From the NCBI GenBank assembly GCA_029862925.1, contig JAOTWJ010000005.1, forward strand, positions 1 to 61,175: 61,175 nt of DNA, given 5' to 3'. This document shows, piece after piece, positions 43,931 through 50,441 of the stretch. The number at the start of each line of letters is the position of its first letter. Position 1 is the stretch's first letter. The DNA comes from Gemmatimonadota bacterium (GTDB lineage: Bacteria > Gemmatimonadota > Gemmatimonadetes > Gemmatimonadales > GWC2-71-9). The translations under genes were made by a program, and so were the position numbers. The notes below the pieces were generated by a model. That model did not search any database, was not told the origin of the DNA, and worked only from the letters and a program-made list of their open reading frames with translations.

Positions 43931-44929
43931 GTGCAGGCGGCGGTGATCGGGGCCGGCAGCTGGGGGACGACCCTGGCGCACCTGCTCGCGGGCAACGGGC
44001 ACACGGTGGCCCTGTGGGCGCGAGAGGCCGAGGTTGTGGGATCGATCAACCAACGCCATGTCAACGAGCTCTTCCTCCCGAACGCGCCCCTCGCGCCAAC
44101 CCTGGTCGCGCACGCCCAGCTGGCAGAGGCGGTGCGGGACGCCGAGGTGGTCGTGTCCGCGCCGCCGTCGCTTGCGGTGCGCTCGATGGCCCGCGGAATC
44201 CGGGCGGGGCTGGGCGGCCGGCGGCCCCTGATCGTGAGCGTCTCGAAGGGACTCGAGCCGGAGTCGCATCGGTTCCTCAGCGAGGTGCTGCGGGAGGAAC
44301 TGCCCGATTGCGCGGTGGCGGTCCTGTCCGGCCCGAGCTTTGCTCGGGAGGTCTACGAGGGGCAGCCGACCGCGGTGGTCGCCGCCTCCCGCGATCCGGA
44401 GGCCGCACAGCAAACACAGGCCGCGTTCTCGAACCCACGGTTCCGGGTGTACACGTCGGCTGACGTGGTCGGGGTGCAGCTCGGCGGCGCGCTCAAGAAC
44501 GTGATCGCTTTGGCGGCCGGGATTTTGGTTGGTCTGGGACTCGGATACAACACGCAGGCGGCCCTGATCACGCGGGGCCTGGCCGAGATCAGCCGGCTGG
44601 GGGTGGCCTTGGGAGCGGACCCCCTCACGTTCGCCGGCCTGGCCGGCATGGGGGATCTTGTCCTCACCGCCACCGGATCGCTCAGCCGGAACCGGACGGT
44701 CGGGGTGGAGCTCGGTCGCGGGCGGCGCCTGGACGATATCCTGGGCGAACGGCGAACCGTGGCGGAGGGCGTAACGACGGCGCGCATGGCCGTCGAACTT
44801 GGCCACCAGGCCGGCGTGGAGCTACCGATCGCGCGGGAGGTCGAGCGGGTGCTGTTCGAGACCAAGGCGCCCCGGCAGGCGATTGCCGACCTCATGGAAC
44901 GGACTCTCAAAGCGGAGCAGTGGCGGTGA
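43931..44929 (+). CDS. gpsA: glycerol-3-phosphate dehydrogenase [NAD(P)+]
   Basis: A 332-residue enzyme making sn-glycerol-3-phosphate for PlsY. The Rossmann motif AVIGAGSWGTTLAHLLA is at the N-terminus. VSVSKGLEPE, GPSFAREV and GALKNVIALAAGI carry the catalytic Lys region. GTG 43931, one base after the plsY stop, gives the correct Rossmann start. Confidence 0.95.
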   Translation: MQAAVIGAGSWGTTLAHLLAGNGHTVALWAREAEVVGSINQRHVNELFLPNAPLAPTLVAHAQLAEAVRDAEVVVSAPPSLAVRSMARGIRAGLGGRRPLIVSVSKGLEPESHRFLSEVLREELPDCAVAVLSGPSFAREVYEGQPTAVVAASRDPEAAQQTQAAFSNPRFRVYTSADVVGVQLGGALKNVIALAAGILVGLGLGYNTQAALITRGLAEISRLGVALGADPLTFAGLAGMGDLVLTATGSLSRNRTVGVELGRGRRLDDILGERRTVAEGVTTARMAVELGHQAGVELPIAREVERVLFETKAPRQAIADLMERTLKAEQWR

Positions 44930-45303
44930 CGACGTCGCGCCCGGTGCAGGAGTTCTTCGCGATAGGGGACGTCTGCCAGCTGACGGACCTCAAGCCGCAC
45001 GTGCTGCGCTATTGGGAGAGCCAGTTCCGGTTTCTGAATCCGGCGAAGAACCGCTCGGGCAACCGCGTGTATCAGCGTCGCGAGATCGAGCTGATCATGC
45101 TCGTCAAGCACCTGCTCTATACCGAGAAGTACACCATCGAAGGGGCCCGTCAGAAGATCGACCACTACCGCCGGACCGGGCAGTTGAAATCCGAGGCCCG
45201 CATGGCGCTGCAGCACGAGACCATCCAGAACCTCCACGCGCAGGTGCGCGAGATCCTCGAGATCCTCGACGGCACGACGGCCATTGCACATCCTGGTGAG
45301 TAA
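44926..45303 (+). CDS. MerR-family transcriptional regulator
   Basis: A 125-residue regulator. The N-terminal winged helix-turn-helix FAIGDVCQLTDLKPHVLRYW is followed by the NRVYQRREIELIMLVKHLLY recognition and wing region, then a dimer helix near 95-118. There is no metal-binding Cys set, so the effector is unknown. GTG 44926 overlaps gpsA as GTGA; an alternative GTG at 44920 adds two residues. Its gene overlaps surE by 20 bases. Confidence 0.85.
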   Translation: MTTSRPVQEFFAIGDVCQLTDLKPHVLRYWESQFRFLNPAKNRSGNRVYQRREIELIMLVKHLLYTEKYTIEGARQKIDHYRRTGQLKSEARMALQHETIQNLHAQVREILEILDGTTAIAHPGE

Positions 45304-46033
45304 CGACGACGGCATCCTGGCCCAGGGGATCGGGGTGCTCGCCGACGTATGCCGCACGGTTGCCCGGGTGACCGTGGTGGCGCCGGACCGCGAGCAGAGC
45401 GGGGCGAGCCACTCACTCACGCTCCAGCGACCCTTGCGGCCCGTGCGCCGCGGGTCGGATGCGTTTCAGGTCGACGGCACCCCCACCGATTGCGTGCTCC
45501 TCGGGCTCGGGGCGCTGCTGGACGCAAAGCCCGACTACGTGTTCTCCGGCATCAACCACGGTCCCAACATGGGCGAGGACGTCCTGTATTCGGGAACGGT
45601 GGCCGCCGCCATGGAAGGGCTGTCGGCCGGTGTGCCCGGCGTGGCGGTCTCGTTCGCGGGTGGGGAGATCGAGCTGCTCGACTCCCACCGCCCGTGGCTG
45701 GAGCGGTTGATCCACGACATCGTCCAGGTGCGGAGCTTCCCCGAGGAAACCCTGCTCAACGTCAACCTGCCCCCGATTCCCGGCGACCAAATCCGGGGCA
45801 TTCGGGTCACCACCCTTGGCAATCGCGTCTTTGAGGGCTCGCTCGTGCGAACGACCGACCCCTGGGGCCGTGAGGTCTTCTGGATCGGCGGCGGGCAGAT
45901 TTCGTGGTCCGGACGGGAGGACTCGGATTTTCGGGCGGTCAGCGAAGGCTGGATCTCGGTCACCCCCCTCCACCTCGACCTCACGAACTACGGCCTGCTC
46001 GAGGCCGTCGACCGATGGCACCTCGGCGGGTAG
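45284..46033 (+). CDS. surE: 5'/3'-nucleotidase SurE
   Basis: A 249-residue metal-dependent phosphatase for nucleotides, linked to stationary-phase survival. LVSNDDGILAQG near the N-terminus holds the metal-binding Asp pair. DREQSGASHSLTL and SGINHGPNMGEDVLYSGTV are the other SurE signatures. The TTG at 45284 gives the standard MHILVSNDDG start inside the merR end. It overlaps pcm by 19 bases. Confidence 0.94.
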   Translation: MHILVSNDDGILAQGIGVLADVCRTVARVTVVAPDREQSGASHSLTLQRPLRPVRRGSDAFQVDGTPTDCVLLGLGALLDAKPDYVFSGINHGPNMGEDVLYSGTVAAAMEGLSAGVPGVAVSFAGGEIELLDSHRPWLERLIHDIVQVRSFPEETLLNVNLPPIPGDQIRGIRVTTLGNRVFEGSLVRTTDPWGREVFWIGGGQISWSGREDSDFRAVSEGWISVTPLHLDLTNYGLLEAVDRWHLGG

Positions 46034-46701
46034 CCGACAGCTTCGGCGGCTACCGCGCCCGCTTGGTCGAGCAGCTCCGGGCGCAGGGGGTTGCCGATCT
46101 GGCGGTCCTGCGAGCCTTCGGCGAGATCCCGCGGCACCGCTTCGTTCCGGCCGTGCTCGAGCGCCAGGCCTACGAGGACACCTCGTTGCCCATCGGGAGC
46201 GGGCAGACCATCTCCCAACCGTCCACCCAGGCCCGCTACCTGGAGGCCCTGCAACTCGCGGGGACGGAGCGGGTGCTCGAGATCGGCACGGGCTCCGGCT
46301 ACCAGGCGGCGCTGCTCTCGATGCTGGCGTCGCACGTGGTGTCCATCGAACGGATCCCCGCACTGGCCGCCCGGGCCAAGGCGACGCTCGCCGAGCTCGG
46401 GATCGACAACGTGCTCGTCGTGACGGGAGACGGAAGTCTGGGATGGCGGCCGAACGCGCCGTATGAGGCCGTCCTGGTGGCGGCCGCGGCGCCGAGCGTG
46501 CCGCAACCGCTGCTCGACCAGCTGCGGGCCGGGGGGCGCTTGGTCGCGGCAATCGCGCACGGCGAGCGGCAGCGCCTGGTGCGACTGACGCGGACGGCGG
46601 CGGGCGCCGATCGCGAGGACCTGGGGCCGGCGCAGTTCGTCCCGCTGATCGGACGCCATGGGTATGACGCCGGGGGCGCGGCCGAGGTGAGGGACCGGTG
46701 A
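46015..46701 (+). CDS. pcm: protein-L-isoaspartate O-methyltransferase
   Basis: A 228-residue repair enzyme methylating isoaspartyl residues. The substrate loop GSGQTISQPSTQARY is near 62-76, the SAM motif is VLEIGTGSGYQAALLS near 87-102, and VTGDGSLGW follows. It stands next to surE as in E. coli (surE-pcm). ATG 46015 overlaps the surE end. Confidence 0.94.
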   Translation: MAPRRVADSFGGYRARLVEQLRAQGVADLAVLRAFGEIPRHRFVPAVLERQAYEDTSLPIGSGQTISQPSTQARYLEALQLAGTERVLEIGTGSGYQAALLSMLASHVVSIERIPALAARAKATLAELGIDNVLVVTGDGSLGWRPNAPYEAVLVAAAAPSVPQPLLDQLRAGGRLVAAIAHGERQRLVRLTRTAAGADREDLGPAQFVPLIGRHGYDAGGAAEVRDR

Positions 46702-47351
46702 TCGAGATCCTCATCCAGGGGTTCGGTCAGCTCGTCACGTGGCTGACCGACGCGATCTTCGCGCTGGGGTATCCCGGGATCGTGGTGCTCATGGCACTGG
46801 AGTCGTCCTTCTTCCCGTTCCCCAGCGAGGTCGTGCTGCCGCCCGCCGGCTACCTCGCGGCGCAGGGCCGCATGAACGCCTGGCTGGCCTTCGCTTGTGG
46901 GGTCGGCGGAAGCGTGATTGGCGCGGTCTTCAACTACGTGGTTGCGGTCCGACTGGGACGCCCGCTCCTCCACCGATACGGGCGCTATCTCCTGATCAAG
47001 GAGACCGCCCTCGACCGCGCGGAAGCGTATTTTCGCGACCATGGGGAGATCAGCACCTTCATTGGACGTCTGATCCCCGTGATTCGGCAGTACATCTCCC
47101 TGCCGGCCGGGCTGGCCCGCATGCGGCTCGGTTTGTTTGCCGCGTATACGGCGCTCGGGGCAGGGATCTGGTGCGCGATCCTCACCTGGGTCGGGTGGTA
47201 CCTCGGCCGCAAGGCCGAGGTGCTCGGAGGCCTCCCCGCGGACGAGGTCCATCGGTATATCGGTCGCGCGATGATCGTTATGGTGCCCGTGCTGGTCCTG
47301 ATCGTGGTGGCGTACGTCATCTGGCACCGGCGTCGGAGGGTCCGGGCATGA
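46698..47351 (+). CDS. DedA-family membrane protein
   Basis: A 217-residue membrane protein. ESSFFPFPSEVVLPPAGYLA near residues 35-54 and FIGRLIPVIRQYISLPAGLARM near 118-139 are DedA (SNARE-associated) motifs. The second holds the conserved Arg pair. DedA proteins include undecaprenyl-phosphate and phospholipid flippases. GTG start overlaps pcm by 4 bases. The substrate is not determined. Confidence 0.9.
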   Translation: MIEILIQGFGQLVTWLTDAIFALGYPGIVVLMALESSFFPFPSEVVLPPAGYLAAQGRMNAWLAFACGVGGSVIGAVFNYVVAVRLGRPLLHRYGRYLLIKETALDRAEAYFRDHGEISTFIGRLIPVIRQYISLPAGLARMRLGLFAAYTALGAGIWCAILTWVGWYLGRKAEVLGGLPADEVHRYIGRAMIVMVPVLVLIVVAYVIWHRRRRVRA

Positions 47352-47638
47352 GCCGCGAGGCTGAGGCCACGACCCGATGGCTGATCTCCGGGCGGGTGCA
47401 GGGAGTGGGGTTTCGGTGGTTCGTCTTGAAGCTGGCAGACGCGTACGGCGTCACCGCAGGGTGGGCGGCGAATCTGGCCGACGGTCGGGTCGAGGTCGTG
47501 GCCCGGGGACCGCACGCCACGCTTGAGCGCTTTGGGACGGAGCTCGCCAAAGGGCCCAGGTTCGCCAGGGTAGATCATGTGGAGAAATCTGACGTTCCAC
47601 ATGATATGGCAGTGCCTAACACGTTTGAAGCGCGCTAG
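47348..47638 (+). CDS. acyP: acylphosphatase
   Basis: A 96-residue alpha/beta sandwich hydrolase of acyl phosphates. The catalytic Arg is in SGRVQGVGFRWFV near residues 15-27, and the catalytic Asn is in WAANLADGRVEV near 39-50. The C-terminus is unusually AT-rich for this genome and contains a 10-bp inverted repeat. The start overlaps dedA by 4 bases. Confidence 0.92.
   Translation: MSREAEATTRWLISGRVQGVGFRWFVLKLADAYGVTAGWAANLADGRVEVVARGPHATLERFGTELAKGPRFARVDHVEKSDVPHDMAVPNTFEAR
47574..47605 (+). repeat. 10-bp perfect inverted repeat in the acyP 3' end
   Basis: ATCATGTGGA (47574-47583) and TCCACATGAT (47596-47605) are exact reverse complements with a 12-base loop, inside the coding region of acylphosphatase and 33 bases before its stop. 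It could form a stem-loop in the RNA. No T-run follows. Confidence 0.6.
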
Positions 47639-47830
47639 TTATAGATATCGCGCAGAGTTGTTCAACAATTTGTGCGACTTCGAGATGGGACCTGCCGACT
47701 TGGTAATCCCCAGGCCGTCGGGCCACCGCTGCGAGCGACGCCCGCCATCACCCGAGGGCTCGCCCGCGGGTCTCGGGTTTCCGTTTCGGTGATACCACCG
47801 CGGTATCCGGCCCGTTAGTTTCTAGCGCGT
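47639..47830 (+). other. intergenic region between acyP and tRNA-Arg
   Basis: About 190 bases without a gene. The first 40 are AT-richer than the surroundings. A 7-bp stem ACCCGAG (47750-47756) / CTCGGGT (47772-47778) followed by TTCCGTTTC may be a weak terminator. GATACC/GGTATC around 47791-47807 is a second short hairpin. No clear tRNA promoter was found. Confidence 0.5.
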
Positions 47831-47904
47831 GCCCCTGTAGCTCAGATGGATAGAGCAGCGGTTTCCTAAACCGTTGGCCGGGTGTTCGAGTCACCCCAGG
47901 GGCA
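47831..47904 (+). tRNA. tRNA-Arg (anticodon CCT)
   Basis: A 74-base cloverleaf. The acceptor is GCCCCTG/CAGGGGC, the D-arm contains TAGCTCAGATGGATAGAGC, the anticodon stem GCGGT/ACCGT holds loop TTCCTAA giving CCT, and the T-arm is GGGTG TTCGAGT CACCC. Discriminator A, with no encoded CCA. It reads AGG codons. Confidence 0.95.
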
Positions 47905-47975
47905 CCTGTTCCGAGGTGTCCGGTCGGGGCACCGGGGTCAGCGGTCGCAGGCCTTTTGATCAGGGATGAGGGATC

Positions 47976-48650
47976 GTGGCAGCCGATACGAAAGTGAAGA
48001 GCCCGACGCCACCAGCGGACACGGAACGTGCCGAGAAGTTCGTTGGCTGGTTTCAGAAGAACCGGCGGCCCCTGACCATCGCGGGGTTCGTGGCGCTCGT
48101 CGTGGCTGGCGGAACCTGGTTCGCGGTCACGGCGAAGGCCCGGCGTGAGGCGTTTGCCGGGCGGGAACTCGCCGATGCCAGAGCGGCGGCTGAGTCGGGA
48201 AACCTGCCGCTGGCCGCGAGCGGCCTGTCACGGGTCATCGCCAGCTATGGGGGCACGGCCGCGGGTCAGGAGGCGCGTCTGCTTCTCGGCCAAGTGCGGC
48301 TGCTCCAAGGGCAGGCGGCCTTGGCGGTCGCCGACCTTCAGGACTTCGTCGCGGCCGGTCCGTCCGAGCGGTACCGGGCCCAGGCGTACGGCCTCTTGGG
48401 GGCCGGCCTCGAGCAGACCGGTCAGTTCGGATCGGCGGGGCAAGCCTACGAGGAGGCTGCCAGGGCTTCGGGTTATCGGCTCGAGCAGGCCAGGCAGCTC
48501 CTGAACGCCGGGCGCGCGTTTACAGCGGCTGCCGACACGGCAGCCGCCATGCGGGTGCTCGATCGCGTTGTGGCCGAGCAGGCTGGTTCCGCGGCGGCTG
48601 CCGAAGCCAAGATCCGGCTGGGGGAGCTCGGCAAGTACACGTCGGGCTAA
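47976..48650 (+). CDS. YfgM-like single-pass TPR protein
   Basis: A 224-residue protein from a GTG start preceded by GAGGGA. A cytoplasmic N-terminus (VGWFQKNRRPLTIAG) is followed by a transmembrane helix near residues 34-52 (IAGFVALVVAGGTWFAV). Ala/Gly/Leu-rich TPR-like helices fill the rest, as in the YfgM/TPR_21 family. E. coli YfgM associates with the Sec translocon and periplasmic chaperones. This is the last + strand gene before dif. Confidence 0.75.
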   Translation: MAADTKVKSPTPPADTERAEKFVGWFQKNRRPLTIAGFVALVVAGGTWFAVTAKARREAFAGRELADARAAAESGNLPLAASGLSRVIASYGGTAAGQEARLLLGQVRLLQGQAALAVADLQDFVAAGPSERYRAQAYGLLGAGLEQTGQFGSAGQAYEEAARASGYRLEQARQLLNAGRAFTAAADTAAAMRVLDRVVAEQAGSAAAAEAKIRLGELGKYTSG

Positions 48651-48697
48651 GAAGCCGCAGGGACGCCCTCCCAGAAGTCATTTGCAGCCCATCGTGT

Positions 48698-48725
48698 ACT
48701 TCGTATAAGATATGTTATGTTAAGT
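48698..48725 (+). other. dif chromosome dimer resolution site (XerC/XerD)
   Basis: Twenty-eight bases in the dif layout: ACTTCGTATAA (XerC half), GATATG (6-base centre), TTATGTTAAGT (XerD half). The XerD half differs at one base from E. coli TTATGTTAAAT, and the XerC half resembles ACTTCCTAGAA of B. subtilis dif. The partner recombinases resolve chromosome dimers here during division with FtsK. It lies in the only gap where gene direction reverses, so it also marks the replication terminus zone. It is AT-rich in GC-rich DNA. Confidence 0.88.
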
Positions 48726-48740
48726 AATGTGCGGCCAGTC

Positions 48741-48749
48741 TGTGGACAA
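48741..48749 (-). other. single DnaA-box-like nonamer next to dif
   Basis: TGTGGACAA is the reverse complement of TTGTCCACA, a high-GC form of the DnaA box. Only one copy is seen, 16 bases past dif. One nonamer is weak evidence. Confidence 0.3.
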
Positions 48750-48766
48750 CTGTGAGCGGGCACCGC

Positions 48767-48785
48767 ACCGCTACCGGTAAGCGGT
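48767..48785. repeat. hairpin between the converging gene sets
   Basis: ACCGCT (48767-48772) pairs with AGCGGT (48780-48785), and the stem extends outward with one bulge. It may serve as a weak bidirectional terminator for the converging transcripts. No T-run is present on either strand. The rest of 48651-48894 shows no gene. Confidence 0.35.
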
Positions 48786-48894
48786 TGCCGCACCGTGGGT
48801 TCCAGATGGGGTCCTGCGTGAACAGTGAGTTGGCACGGCGGCGGAGCGCCGACAACCCGATGCACGGCTCGGGAAGGAGGGTACCGGGCGGCGC

Positions 48895-49725
48895 CTAGAA
48901 GCCGGCTTCGAGAACCCCCCGAAACACCAGCTTGCCTTCCCCTCCGAGGCTCGGGGTGTGGAGGTGGCGGGTCTCGGGGTCCAGTTTTCCGGAAACGGTG
49001 AGCACGGTGCCCGAGCGGGTGTGGACCGACCACGGCAGCGAGGTTCGTCCGGTCGAGCTCAGGATCAGGCTGCTCGCCACGGCCCCCGTTCCGCACGCCA
49101 GGGTCTCGTCTTCCACGCCTCGCTCGTAGGTCCGCATCGCCCACGAGTCGCCGCTCGCCGCCACGAAATTCACGTTGGCGCCGGCTTCCCCGAGCGACGG
49201 GTGGGCGCGCAGCGCCCTGCCCCGGCCGAGCACGTCGACGGTCTCGAGGTCGTCGACCCGGACGACCAGGTGCGGGACCCCCACCACCGCGTAGCCGATC
49301 TCGTGCTCACCGGGGTTCGGGTCGATTTCGGGGAACCGGACATCCGTCACGTTGGGCAATGCCAATTCGGCGCGATCGCTGGTATCCGGGACGCAACGCG
49401 ACCGCACGAGGCCGGCGTCGGTTTCCAGGCGCACATCGTCGGCAGGCGCGAGTTCCAGAAGGGCCGCGAGCCGGGTGGCGCACAGGGCGCCGTTCCCGCA
49501 CATCGCCCCGCGGGAGCCGTCGGAGTTGAAGAAGTGAAACCGCACGGCGCCCGGACCGCTGCCCGGGCCGAGCACGATCAACCCGTCCGCGCCGACGCCG
49601 GTCCCCCTGGCGCACACACGGCGAATGCGATCCGCGGGCCAGGCGTCCAGCTCGGTCCATCGGCCGTCGAGGAATACGAAGTCGTTCCCCGAGCCGGTCA
49701 TCTTGTAGATGATCTCGCCGCTCAT
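48895..49725 (-). CDS. dapF: diaminopimelate epimerase
   Basis: A 276-residue enzyme converting LL- to meso-diaminopimelate for lysine and peptidoglycan. The start YKMTGSGNDFVFLDGR is diagnostic. The two catalytic cysteines are in MCGNGALC (about residue 76) and LACGTGAVASS (about 217). The usual Arg after GNGA is Leu here. It overlaps the upstream glycosyltransferase gene by 4 bases and is the last - strand gene before dif. Confidence 0.94.
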   Translation of the reverse strand: MSGEIIYKMTGSGNDFVFLDGRWTELDAWPADRIRRVCARGTGVGADGLIVLGPGSGPGAVRFHFFNSDGSRGAMCGNGALCATRLAALLELAPADDVRLETDAGLVRSRCVPDTSDRAELALPNVTDVRFPEIDPNPGEHEIGYAVVGVPHLVVRVDDLETVDVLGRGRALRAHPSLGEAGANVNFVAASGDSWAMRTYERGVEDETLACGTGAVASSLILSSTGRTSLPWSVHTRSGTVLTVSGKLDPETRHLHTPSLGGEGKLVFRGVLEAGF

Positions 49726-50441
49726 AGCCGTCCCAGGAGGGCCAAAAGGCGTAACCGCCAGACCATCCATACGGCCTCGCGGACGATGGCGCCGGACATC
49801 TTGCTTTCCCCGTCTGTCCGATCGACGAAGACAATCGGGATTTCGATGATCCGGAAGCCCTTCCGGGCAGCCCGGAAACTGACCTCGATCTGGAATGCGT
49901 ACCCGTTGGAGCGGACCGCGTCGATATCGATAGCTTCCAAGACGCGCCGCCGGAAGCACTTGTAGCCTCCGGTCGCGTCATGCAGGCGCAGACCGGTCAC
50001 GACCCGGGCGTAGATGTTCGCGGAGTAGCTCAGAAAGAGCCGTGCCATGGGCCAGTTCACGACCGTGACCCGCCCCCCGAGGTACCGGCACCCGAGCACG
50101 AGGTCGGCGTCCCGGATGGCATCCAGGAACTGCGGCAGGTGCTTGGGGTCGTGGGAGAAATCGGCGTCCATCTCGAAAACGAACTCGTAGTCGCGGGCCA
50201 GCGCCCAGCGGAATCCCGCACGGTACGCGGTCCCGAGCCCTTCCTTGCCCGGCCGGTGGAGCACGTGCACGCGTCCCGATTCCTGGGCCAATTCGTCGGC
50301 GGCCTGGCCGGTGCCGTCGGGGGAGTTGTCGTCCACCACGAGGACGTCCAGCGACGGATCCTGGGCGAGAATCTGTGGCACGATTTGCCGCAGGTTCTTG
50401 ATCTCGTTGTAGGTCGGGACGATGACAAGCCCGCGCTCCAT
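49722..50441 (-). CDS. DPM1-like polyprenol-phosphate mannosyltransferase (GT2)
   Basis: A 239-residue cytosolic GT2 enzyme without C-terminal helices. VIVPTYNEIKNLRQIV, VVDDNSPDGTG near 35-45 and MDADFSHDPKHLPQF near 91-105 hold the donor and metal sites. GGYKCFRRRVLEAID and SNGYAFQIEVSFRA are conserved in Dpm1. It probably makes a polyprenyl-phosphate sugar (mannose or glucose). Overlapping neighbours dapF and the YfhO-like gene point to donor supply for the YfhO-like protein. Confidence 0.88.
   Translation of the reverse strand: MERGLVIVPTYNEIKNLRQIVPQILAQDPSLDVLVVDDNSPDGTGQAADELAQESGRVHVLHRPGKEGLGTAYRAGFRWALARDYEFVFEMDADFSHDPKHLPQFLDAIRDADLVLGCRYLGGRVTVVNWPMARLFLSYSANIYARVVTGLRLHDATGGYKCFRRRVLEAIDIDAVRSNGYAFQIEVSFRAARKGFRIIEIPIVFVDRTDGESKMSGAIVREAVWMVWRLRLLALLGRL

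Noticed and set aside
47831-47904. tRNA-Arg as an integration (att) site
   Set aside because: No integrase gene and no direct repeat of the tRNA 3' end is seen nearby.
48695-48725. Resemblance to a loxP arm (ACTTCGTATA)
   Set aside because: loxP needs the inverted second arm TATACGAAGT. Here the second half is TTATGTTAAGT, which is the XerD half of dif.
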